Part shown: positions 6,555-12,150 of the stretch, in pieces
Layout: every line of letters begins with the position of its first letter
Position numbering within the stretch: the first letter of the stretch is position 1
Assembly (NCBI GenBank): GCA_014465955.1
Contig: JACTVT010000050.1
Span: 1 to 15,956, forward strand
Source: Eubacterium sp.
GTDB taxonomy: Bacteria > Bacillota > Clostridia > Oscillospirales > Acutalibacteraceae
Reading direction: 5' to 3'
DNA: 15,956 nt
Made by a program: the position numbers and the translations under genes
Notes under the pieces: generated by a model
Database searches by the model: none
What the model was told of the DNA's origin: nothing
The model's input: only the letters and a program-made list of their open reading frames with translations

Positions 6555-6624
6555 GGTACGATGTTATTCCCCTAACAGGGGAAATGTCAACACGGTTGAC
6601 AAAAGGGTTTACATCGTACCCTAC
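6555..6624 (-). repeat. 70-nt REP variant with three arms (GTAG head)
   Basis: A GTAG head (minus strand, 6624-6621) is followed by a 10-bp outer stem (GGTACGATGT 6555-6564 with ACATCGTACC 6611-6620). This encloses two perfect 7-bp hairpins: TTCCCCT-AAC-AGGGGAA (6567-6583) and TGTCAAC-ACG-GTTGACA (6585-6601). It resembles a short REP whose loop has been replaced by a two-hairpin module. Confidence 0.7.
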
Positions 6625-6644
6625 AAAATATCAATAACGTAATC

Positions 6645-6670
6645 GTAGGGCGGGGTGCCCTCACCCCGCC
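6645..6670 (+). repeat. REP element D (GTAG head)
   Basis: 26 nt: GTAG then arms GGCGGGGT/ACCCCGCC (8 bp) around a 6-nt loop. Same length and head as the other short REPs but a different arm sequence. Confidence 0.75.
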
Positions 6671-6678
6671 GTAAAAAC

Positions 6679-6704
6679 GGGTCGATGTAGGCATCGACCC
6701 CTAC
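6679..6704 (-). repeat. REP element E (GTAG head)
   Basis: 26 nt on the minus strand: arms GGGTCGATG/CATCGACCC (9 bp) around a 4-nt loop. Its head abuts that of element F one base away (CTAC-A-GTAG), a head-to-head BIME-like pair. Confidence 0.75.
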
Positions 6705-6705
6705 A

Positions 6706-6731
6706 GTAGGGGAGGGCCTCCGTGCCCTCCC
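6706..6731 (+). repeat. REP element F (GTAG head)
   Basis: 26 nt: GTAG then arms GGGAGGGC/GCCCTCCC (8 bp) around a 6-nt loop. 25 of 26 positions match the element at 15902-15927. Confidence 0.8.
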
Positions 6732-6738
6732 GAAAAAA

Positions 6739-6762
6739 GCGATGACATATTTCGGTCATCGC
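6739..6762 (-). terminator. terminator of the second XRE gene, overlapping its stop codon
   Basis: Perfect 8-bp stem GCGATGAC/GTCATCGC with an 8-nt loop, followed on the minus strand by TTTTTT. The XRE stop codon TGA (6758-6756) lies inside the stem, so the last codons double as terminator. The GCGATGAC arm is shared with the terminator of the paralogous gene at 973-1004. Confidence 0.85.
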
Positions 6763-7046
6763 TTTTCAATTATGTTAATAAAATGTGATACGGGATATTT
6801 TTTTATAAAGTTTTCTACAGTAAAATCGCTGTTTACCAAATCATCAATAGACAAGTTAAATGTTTTTGAAAAGTTTAGAAGATATGTAATTGACGGAAAA
6901 ATTTTTCCTGATTCATAATATGAAATTCCCGATCTTTCAAGTTCAAATAAATCGCCTGTTTGAAGTTGAGTTAATCCGGCTGATTTACGGCAATAGCGCA
7001 TTTTTAATCCCAAAATTTTTGAATCTTTTATTACAGAAGCGGGCAT
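6756..7046 (-). CDS. small XRE-family (Cro/C1 HTH) regulator, paralogue of the gene at 698
   Basis: 96-aa protein made of one XRE helix-turn-helix domain (about residues 13-72: GLKMRYCRKSAGLTQLQTGDLF, ERSGISYYESGKIFPSITYL, LSIDDLV) and a tail YPVSHFINIIEKR. It shares long identical blocks with the regulator at 698-967, including the tail. The start is set at the ATG 7046 rather than 7061: GGAG sits 9 nt before 7046, and the MP- start matches the paralogue. It has a consensus promoter (TTGACA-17-TATAAT) whose -10 lies within an 18-bp perfect palindrome, which suggests autorepression. It diverges from another small XRE gene (7171). Confidence 0.87.
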   Translation of the reverse strand: MPASVIKDSKILGLKMRYCRKSAGLTQLQTGDLFELERSGISYYESGKIFPSITYLLNFSKTFNLSIDDLVNSDFTVENFIKKYPVSHFINIIEKR

Positions 7047-7076
7047 TATTTTTATCTCCATATAGGTTTATATTTT

Positions 7077-7118
7077 ATGTAATGTTTACATTATATAATG
7101 TAATAGTCTATATGTCAA
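7077..7118 (-). promoter_or_regulatory. consensus promoter overlapped by palindromic operator (second XRE gene)
   Basis: On the minus strand, TTGACA (7118-7113), 17-nt spacer, TATAAT (7095-7090). The -10 sits inside the 18-bp perfect palindrome TTACATTATATAATGTAA (7086-7103). A third half-site, ATGTAA (7077-7082), lies 21 bp (two helical turns) from the same-orientation half-site at 7098-7103. This geometry suggests a dimeric XRE repressor blocking its own promoter. Confidence 0.7.
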
Positions 7119-7136
7119 GCCTTTAATATGCTGTAT

Positions 7137-7158
7137 TATCTAATTAAAACATTAGATA
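7137..7158. promoter_or_regulatory. inverted repeat just before the third XRE gene
   Basis: TATCTAAT-6 nt-ATTAGATA, perfect 8-bp arms, ending 12 bp before the ATG at 7171. It could be an operator for the downstream small XRE regulator or a hairpin in its leader. A weak TATTAT at 7134-7139 may be its -10; no convincing -35 was seen. Confidence 0.4.
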
Positions 7159-7170
7159 GTGAGTGGTAAT

Positions 7171-7374
7171 ATGATAAGATTAAGGGCGCTTGATTTGCTT
7201 GAAGAAAACGGAAAAACAAAATATTGGCTTTATATGCAACTCGGTATGAGTTATCAAAATTTTAATAAAATGGTGAATAATGAAACTAAATCCATTAAAT
7301 ACGATAATATTGAAACAATGTGCAGATTGTTTAATTGCACGCCCACGGAATTGTTTGAAATTACAGATGATTGA
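7171..7374 (+). CDS. very small XRE-family (HTH_26/YozG-like) regulator
   Basis: 67-aa protein (MIRLRALDLLEENGKTKYWLYMQLGMSYQNFNKMV...) that is a single compact Cro/C1-type helix-turn-helix. The pattern K-T-K-Y-W-L-Y..LGMSYQNFNKM...ETKSIKYDNIE...LFNCTPTELFEI is typical of the short HTH_26 regulators common in Firmicutes. A GTG start at 7159 is possible (71 aa), but the ATG at 7171 fits the usual MIRLR start and has a purine-rich GAGTGG about 5 nt upstream. It diverges from the larger XRE gene at 6756-7046 and is unrelated to it beyond the fold. No toxin or prophage gene lies beside it. The 87-nt REP variant and a terminator follow. Confidence 0.82.
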   Translation: MIRLRALDLLEENGKTKYWLYMQLGMSYQNFNKMVNNETKSIKYDNIETMCRLFNCTPTELFEITDD

Positions 7375-7441
7375 GATGTAGAAATAGACAATGTTGATGT
7401 TGTAATAACATCTTTGTATGGTGTGATGTTTTGTTAATTTT

Positions 7442-7528
7442 GTAGTGGTCGGCAGTCTCACCTGTCGGCTCGGTTGGTGCTTCTGCTTCGCAGAGGTGTC
7501 CACTGCACACCCGCACCCTCGACGACCC
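7442..7528 (+). repeat. 87-nt long REP variant, copy 1 (GTAG head)
   Basis: Starts GTAG and ends CTCGACGACCC like a short REP, but has an extra central segment of about 60 nt with a perfect-pairing hairpin CTTCTGC-TTC-GCAGAGG (one G-T). 82 of 87 positions match copy 2 at 15788-15874. Substitutions here weaken the inner GTGTCC/GGACAC stem and the outer arm, so this copy looks the more decayed. Confidence 0.8.
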
Positions 7529-7530
7529 GA

Positions 7531-7560
7531 AAAAAGAGAATCCGATTGGATTCTCTTTTT
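7531..7560. terminator. bidirectional terminator between the third XRE gene and the radical-SAM gene
   Basis: Perfect 13-bp stem AAAAAGAGAATCC/GGATTCTCTTTTT with a GATT loop. A-tract and T-tract flank it symmetrically, so it can end the rightward XRE transcript and the leftward radical-SAM operon. Confidence 0.9.
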
Positions 7561-7567
7561 CAATATA

Positions 7568-8989
7568 TTAAAAATCTTCGGGGTTATATTTTATTTTGCC
7601 CTCTTCGGTATCTCTGTAATACTGCGTGAACGGCTTAAAGCGCTTGGTTTCTTCCCAGATTTCCTTTGCCTTCGGCGCCCAGTTTTTGGAATACTCGTCG
7701 CATTTTGCGCAAAGTTCATCTGCACTTTCCTCATGCAGCATATTTGTTGATTTTGCACCTGAACGCTCTACCATTTTGCGAAGTGCGGTCGGATTTTCAA
7801 GCATAGGGCACGGGCGAAGCATATTTTTATTGAACGGCTGACCGTGATAATATTCTTTGAAAAGCGGTGAGTTGAGCGCTTCCATAATGGATTTTTCACG
7901 GATATTCGTATCGGAATAGTGAATAAATACGCACGGTTCAACATAGCCGTCTGAATTAATATGAAAATAATTTCGTCCGCCTGCGATACAGCCGCCTACA
8001 AATTCAGCATCGTTCTGAAAATCAACAGTGAAAATCGGCTTGCCTGTTTTACTGTTGCGTTTCTGTCTGATATTTCTGTAAACGTGTTCTCTCTGCTCGG
8101 GCGTAAGCAGCAGACTTGTATCTGCATCTCCGCCGACAGGCATATAGTGAAAATACCACATATATTTTGCGCCGAGTTGAATCATTTTATCATAAAATTC
8201 ATCGCTTGTAACTGCCTCATAATTTTGGCTTGTGTAGCATACGGATGTGCCGAACAGGCAGCCGTGTTTTTTTAGCAGTTTCATTGCTTTAACAGTGTTT
8301 TCGTAAGCACCGTTTCCGCGCCTTGCATCGTTTGTTTCCTCACTGCCTTCAATAGACAGTGCCAGACCGAAGTTGCCGCATCTGATAAGGTCTCTGCAGA
8401 ATTCTTCATCAACAAGCGTGCCGTTTGTGTACGCAAGGAAAATACAGTCCTGATTTTCAAGCGCAAGTGTTACAAGGTCTTTTTTTCTGATAAGCGGCTC
8501 GCCGCCCGTATACATAAAGAAATGTGTGCCGAGTTCCTTGCATTCTTTGATAACACGGCGCATTTCGTCAAGTGTAAGGCTTGATTTATGACCGTATTCG
8601 GCAGCCCAGCAGCCCTTGCATTTAAGATTGCAAGCCGATGTCGGGTCCATAAGCACTACCCACGGAATGTTGCAGTGAAGTTCATCTCTCTTTTTCCGCA
8701 GGGTAGATGTGCCGTCAAGACCTGCGTCAATTGCGAAAGTAAGCGCCGCTTTTGTAAAAATATCGGGATGAATGTCGCGAAGTCCGTTAAAAAGAAAATC
8801 GTGCCAAATGTTATTCTTATCAGAAATGATTTCAATCGGTTTTGTAAAGGTGCTTTCGGGGAACATATTGCCCGTAACCCTTTTGCCGAGATGAATCAGT
8901 TTCAGCATATTCTTTTCGGGATTTTTGTAAACGTATTTAATTAATTGTTTGCCGATAGGGTGAAGAATTTTACTTCTGACAGAAGCCAT
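7568..8989 (-). CDS. radical SAM protein with SPASM-like C-terminal cysteines
   Basis: 473 aa. The radical-SAM core begins near residue 108 with the cluster motif CNLKCKGC (Cys120, Cys124, Cys127) in MDPTSACNLKCKGCWAAEYG, followed by YTGGEPL (160-166). The C-terminal part holds further cysteines (334, 353, 394, 427, 430, the last two as CAKC), suggesting one or more auxiliary Fe-S clusters as in SPASM proteins. The N-terminal ~100 residues are an extra domain I do not recognise (FLFNGLRDIHPDIFTKAALTF). The ATG at 8989 has AAGGA about 10 nt upstream. It begins only 16 bp after the argS stop, so it is the last gene of that operon. Substrate unknown: no small precursor peptide gene is visible beside it. 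Peptide modification is possible but unsupported. Confidence 0.85.
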   Translation of the reverse strand: MASVRSKILHPIGKQLIKYVYKNPEKNMLKLIHLGKRVTGNMFPESTFTKPIEIISDKNNIWHDFLFNGLRDIHPDIFTKAALTFAIDAGLDGTSTLRKKRDELHCNIPWVVLMDPTSACNLKCKGCWAAEYGHKSSLTLDEMRRVIKECKELGTHFFMYTGGEPLIRKKDLVTLALENQDCIFLAYTNGTLVDEEFCRDLIRCGNFGLALSIEGSEETNDARRGNGAYENTVKAMKLLKKHGCLFGTSVCYTSQNYEAVTSDEFYDKMIQLGAKYMWYFHYMPVGGDADTSLLLTPEQREHVYRNIRQKRNSKTGKPIFTVDFQNDAEFVGGCIAGGRNYFHINSDGYVEPCVFIHYSDTNIREKSIMEALNSPLFKEYYHGQPFNKNMLRPCPMLENPTALRKMVERSGAKSTNMLHEESADELCAKCDEYSKNWAPKAKEIWEETKRFKPFTQYYRDTEEGKIKYNPEDF

Positions 8990-9005
8990 AAACTTTTGTC
9001 CTTTC

Positions 9006-10694
9006 TTACATTGTTTCGGGAGCGGAAATTTTAAGCATTGTTAAAATATTCTTGATTGTTTCCTTAACTGCCGTGCAAAGGTAAAGTCTTGCCTGCATAA
9101 GTCCCTCGTTGTCTGTCATAACACGCTGAGCGTTGTAGAATTTGTGGAACAGTGTAGCAAGTTTGATAACATACTGGGTAATTTTTGCAGGGTCGTATTC
9201 TTTTGCAGATGCAATGATTTCGTTTGTAAGTCCTGCAAGATGAGTTATAAGTTCTTTTTCTTCGTTTGATGTGAGCAAAGCAAGTTCGTCATCTGCGGGA
9301 GTGCGCAGAGTTATGCCCTCATTTTCTGCTTTTTTAAGAATGGAGCATATTCTTGCGTGCGCATACTGAACATAGTAAACAGGGTTCTGGCTTGACTGTT
9401 CAACGGCAAGATCAAGGTCGAAATCAAAGTGGGAGTTCGGCTCACGCAGGTTGAAGAAAAATCTTGCGCCGTCAATCGGCACTTCCTCAAGCAGGGTTGT
9501 AAGCGTGATTGCCTTGCCCGAACGCTTTGAAAGTTTGATTGTTTCGCCACCCCTTACAAGGCGGACCATCTGCATAATTACGGCGTCAAGCCTTGATGCG
9601 TCAAGACCGAGCGCAGTAAGCGCCGCTTTCATTCTCGGCACATAGCCGTGGTGGTCTGCACCAAGCACGTCAATTGCCTTGTCATAGCCTCTTGTTACTA
9701 ACTTATTATAATGGTATGCAATATCAGGCACAATATATGTCGGCAGACCGTTGGCACGAACAAGCACAATGTCCTTTTCATTGCCGAATTCGGAAGCCTT
9801 AAACCACAAAGCGCCGTCCATTTCATATGTTACGCCGAGTTCGTTGAATTTATCAATAATCTTTTTAACCGATCCGTCATTGTGAAGCGTGCTTTCCTTA
9901 AACCAGTTGTCATATGTGATTCTGTATTCAAGCAAGTCGTGTTCAAGCCCTGCAATATTTTTAGGCAGTGCAAAATCAACAAGCGCTTTTCTTCTCTCCT
10001 GACTCGGTGCATCGACAAATTTGTCACCGAATTCTTCCGAAAAAGATTGTGCGTGTGCAGTGATGTCTGCACCGTGGTAAGCATCTTCGGGCAGTTCAAC
10101 ATCATCTTTGTAAATCTGTAAATATCTTACTTCAAGCGAGGTTGCAAATTTTTCAATCTGATTGCCTGCATCGTTTACATAGAATTCACGGCTCACTTCA
10201 TAGCCTGCCCACTGAAGAACTGCTGCAAGACAGTCGCCGATTGCACCGCCTCTTGCGTTGCCGATGTGCATGGGTCCTGTGGGGTTTGCCGAAACGAATT
10301 CAACAAGCACCTTTTTGCCCTTGCCGTAATCGGATTTGCCGTAGTCGGCGCCCTTGTTTATAACATCTTTAACAATTTCGCTGTAATATTTCTGCGACAG
10401 GAAAAAGTTTAAAAATCCGGGTCCTGCAATTTCTGCACGGTCAAACAGAGTGCCGTCAAGGTCAAGATTGTTTACAATGCTTTCGGCAATTGCTTTCGGT
10501 GCTTTTTTGAAAGCTTTTGCACCTGCAAGCGCAACATTTGCGGAAAAATCACCGTTTGCACTGTTTGCAGGCTTTTCAATGTTGAAATTCGGAATAGGCT
10601 CTGCAGGCAGTTCGCCGTTTGCAACGGCTCTGCCGAGCGCATCAATAATTTTTTCTCTTAATTCCTGCTGTGTTTTTTGTACAAGTAATGACAT
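9006..10694 (-). CDS. argS: arginyl-tRNA synthetase (class I)
   Basis: 562 aa from the ATG at 10694. Charges tRNA-Arg with arginine in the cytosol. An N-terminal additional domain (about residues 5-95) precedes the Rossmann catalytic core with HIGN (143-146, in SANPTGPMHIGNARGGAIGD) and the KMSKS counterpart KLSKR (387-391). The C-terminal DALR anticodon-binding domain follows (YVQYAHARICSILKKAE onward). A start at 10706 would add MVIK; I prefer 10694 because GGTGA lies about 6 nt before it and nothing SD-like precedes 10706. That GGTGA forms part of a long inverted repeat (10697-10783). The gene follows a DUF1934 gene, recalling the ywiB-argS order in Bacillus subtilis, and precedes a radical-SAM gene by 16 bp. 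No T-box leader is visible. Confidence 0.97.
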   Translation of the reverse strand: MSLLVQKTQQELREKIIDALGRAVANGELPAEPIPNFNIEKPANSANGDFSANVALAGAKAFKKAPKAIAESIVNNLDLDGTLFDRAEIAGPGFLNFFLSQKYYSEIVKDVINKGADYGKSDYGKGKKVLVEFVSANPTGPMHIGNARGGAIGDCLAAVLQWAGYEVSREFYVNDAGNQIEKFATSLEVRYLQIYKDDVELPEDAYHGADITAHAQSFSEEFGDKFVDAPSQERRKALVDFALPKNIAGLEHDLLEYRITYDNWFKESTLHNDGSVKKIIDKFNELGVTYEMDGALWFKASEFGNEKDIVLVRANGLPTYIVPDIAYHYNKLVTRGYDKAIDVLGADHHGYVPRMKAALTALGLDASRLDAVIMQMVRLVRGGETIKLSKRSGKAITLTTLLEEVPIDGARFFFNLREPNSHFDFDLDLAVEQSSQNPVYYVQYAHARICSILKKAENEGITLRTPADDELALLTSNEEKELITHLAGLTNEIIASAKEYDPAKITQYVIKLATLFHKFYNAQRVMTDNEGLMQARLYLCTAVKETIKNILTMLKISAPETM

Positions 10695-10696
10695 TT

Positions 10697-10783
10697 TAAT
10701 CACCATCGTCTTTCAGGCTACAAATAGTTCTTTAAAAATCATTAACACTTCGTTGTAGCCTGACAAAGCATTAATGGTGATTA
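10697..10783 (-). promoter_or_regulatory. nested inverted repeat in the argS leader covering the SD
   Basis: Outer arms TAATCACCAT (10697-10706) and ATGGTGATTA (10774-10783), 10 bp perfect. Inner arms TCAGGCTACAA (10713-10723) and TTGTAGCCTGA (10753-10763), 11 bp perfect, with a 29-nt loop. On the minus-strand RNA the outer arm would pair the GGUGA ribosome binding site of argS. A TATAAT on the minus strand (10785-10780) overlaps the distal arm; if it is the active -10, the RNA would start within that arm and only the inner hairpin would form fully. Confidence 0.55.
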
Positions 10784-10784
10784 T

Positions 10785-10823
10785 AGCCATCTCAAAATTA
10801 TGCAACAGGCAAATTTTGAGGGC
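10785..10823 (-). promoter_or_regulatory. second hairpin in the argS upstream region
   Basis: CTCAAAATT (10791-10799) pairs with AATTTTGAG (10812-10820), extended by GCC/GGC across a 2-nt bulge. It has no T-tract, so it is not a classic terminator. It overlaps the presumed -35 region of the TATAAT at 10780-10785 (candidate -35 elements on the minus strand are poor). Confidence 0.35.
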
Positions 10824-10831
10824 ATTGTAAT

Positions 10832-10861
10832 CAAATTAGTGTGATTTTTCACACTAATTTG
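10832..10861 (-). terminator. perfect hairpin at the end of the DUF1934 gene
   Basis: 13-bp perfect stem CAAATTAGTGTGA/TCACACTAATTTG with a 4-nt loop. The DUF1934 stop codon (TAG, 10856-10854) lies inside the stem. The T-tract is poor, so it may stabilise or partially terminate the upstream message rather than end it fully. Confidence 0.45.
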
Positions 10862-11288
10862 CTCCTGTTACTGAATAATCTATTTTTACTGTGTTCTGCG
10901 ATGAAACTGCGCCGTTTATATCTATATCATAGCCGAAATAAAAACTGCCGTTTTTCTCACCTGTTTTAATTTCAATATCTTTGCCGTAAATGCCCATAAG
11001 CATATTGCCGTACGGCGTTTTATAAGCGCAAAGATTTCTGTTTGATTTTTCAATGGCAATACTGCTTGACTGACTGCCCATATTTCTTGACATCTCAACA
11101 AAACTGCCGTCCTTGTCAATTCTGAGATTGACCTTAATCGGCGGGGCAGGCGGCTCAGGGTGCTCCTTGTACCGTATGATATACGCCTTGCCGTCATCTC
11201 TCATAGTGCCGACGGTGGTCATTTCAATTTTATCCTTGTCTCTGCCCATTTGCTGAGTGCCTGTAATGTTTAAAACTATTTTCTGCAT
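10854..11288 (-). CDS. DUF1934 (YwiB-like) beta-barrel protein
   Basis: 144 aa, predicted cytosolic, with no signal peptide or membrane segment. Alternating strands, glycine turns and the block YIIRYKEHPEPPAPPIKVNLRIDKDGSFVEMSRNMG fit DUF1934, a small calycin-like beta-barrel family. The position directly upstream of argS matches the Bacillus subtilis ywiB-argS arrangement, which supports the assignment. Biochemical role unknown. The start ATG at 11288 has AAGG about 9 nt upstream. The gene lies 46 bp downstream of murI with an intervening palindrome, and its stop codon sits in a perfect hairpin. Confidence 0.8.
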   Translation of the reverse strand: MQKIVLNITGTQQMGRDKDKIEMTTVGTMRDDGKAYIIRYKEHPEPPAPPIKVNLRIDKDGSFVEMSRNMGSQSSSIAIEKSNRNLCAYKTPYGNMLMGIYGKDIEIKTGEKNGSFYFGYDIDINGAVSSQNTVKIDYSVTGAN

Positions 11289-11311
11289 AATCAGTGCCTT
11301 TTTATTTAAGG

Positions 11312-11338
11312 CTTCCCCTCAAGGGGAAGGCTGTCTAC
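11312..11338 (-). repeat. intercistronic palindrome touching the murI stop codon
   Basis: CTTCCCCT-CA-AGGGGAAG (11312-11329), 8-bp perfect arms, between murI and the DUF1934 gene. On the minus strand a GTAG (11338-11335) that includes the murI TAG stop precedes it, but the intervening ACAGC differs from the GTAG-GG pattern of the REP family, so membership is uncertain. The AGGGGAA/TTCCCCT stem echoes one hairpin of the element at 6555-6624. Confidence 0.5.
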
Positions 11339-12150
11339 TCCGTTTTTGTCATTTCTTTAAATGTAACGTCTTTTGAAATATCTCTGCCGAGCAGCGTTTT
11401 TGCTATCATAGAGAAATTCTGTGTTTTGTCGGAAATATAATACTGTGCTTTGCCGACGTGGCTTTCGTCATTTGAAAGACCTGTCTGCTCCAATATTTCT
11501 TTTGCGGTCATAACTGCCTCGTAGCCGTTATCAATCAGTGTTACGCTGTCACCTGCAACCTTTTGCACAACGGGTGCAAGATGCGGAAAGTGCGTGCAGC
11601 CTAAAATAATTGTGTCCACGCCCTCATCAAGCATCGGGGTAATATAACGCCTGATGATTTCCTGCGAGATGTAATCGTCTTCATCTATCCAGTTGTTTTC
11701 AACAAGTGAAACAAGCACGGGGCAGGATACGCCGAACACCTTGGTTTCGGGGTTGATTTTATGGATTTCGTTTGTATAGGCATTGCTGTTTATCGTTGCC
11801 CATGTGCCCATAACGCCGATTTTACCGTTTTTTGTTGCTTTCGCAGCAGCCGCAGCAGCAGGCTTTACAACGCCTATAAAAGGCTCTTTAACGTTTGATG
11901 TGGCGTTTACCGCAACAGATGATACAGTGCCGCACGCCGCCATAATCAGTTTGCAGTCAAACTGCTCTAAAAAAGCAATGTCCTCGCTTGCATACGCCTC
12001 AATCGTTTTTGCAGAGCGTGAGCCGTAGGGTACACGCTGTGTGTCGCCGAAATAAATAATATCCTCATTCGGCAGATGCTTAAGAATTGCTTTAACGGCA
12101 GAAAGTCCGCCGAGACCCGAGTCAAAAACACCGATTGGTCGCTTATCCAT
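11335..12150 (-). CDS. murI: glutamate racemase
   Basis: 271-aa cytosolic, cofactor-independent racemase making D-glutamate for peptidoglycan. The family's two acid/base cysteines are present: Cys73 in IMAACGTVSS and Cys185 in ILGCTHFPHL. Also visible are the N-terminal GVFDSGLGGLS (7-17) and the substrate loop FGDTQRVPYGSRS (34-46). The residue after Cys73 is Gly, where most MurI proteins have Asn (CNT); this is a natural variation rather than a break, since the rest is intact. The ATG at 12150 overlaps the ddl stop by one base (TAATG), with a strong GAGGAGG upstream inside ddl, so translation is coupled. Pairing with ddl puts two D-amino-acid steps of wall synthesis together. Confidence 0.96.
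   Translation of the reverse strand: MDKRPIGVFDSGLGGLSAVKAILKHLPNEDIIYFGDTQRVPYGSRSAKTIEAYASEDIAFLEQFDCKLIMAACGTVSSVAVNATSNVKEPFIGVVKPAAAAAAKATKNGKIGVMGTWATINSNAYTNEIHKINPETKVFGVSCPVLVSLVENNWIDEDDYISQEIIRRYITPMLDEGVDTIILGCTHFPHLAPVVQKVAGDSVTLIDNGYEAVMTAKEILEQTGLSNDESHVGKAQYYISDKTQNFSMIAKTLLGRDISKDVTFKEMTKTE

Noticed and set aside
6470..6731. Possible CRISPR-like array
   Set aside because: Elements differ in sequence, alternate in orientation and have irregular spacers; they fit GTAG-headed REPs, and no cas gene is present.
7047..7374. Toxin-antitoxin or prophage lysis/lysogeny switch made of the two divergent XRE genes
   Set aside because: The divergent arrangement is switch-like, but no toxin, integrase or phage structural gene is present.
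10707..10853. T-box riboswitch upstream of argS
   Set aside because: No T-box consensus (AGGGTGG-type segment), no terminator/antiterminator pair and too short a leader.
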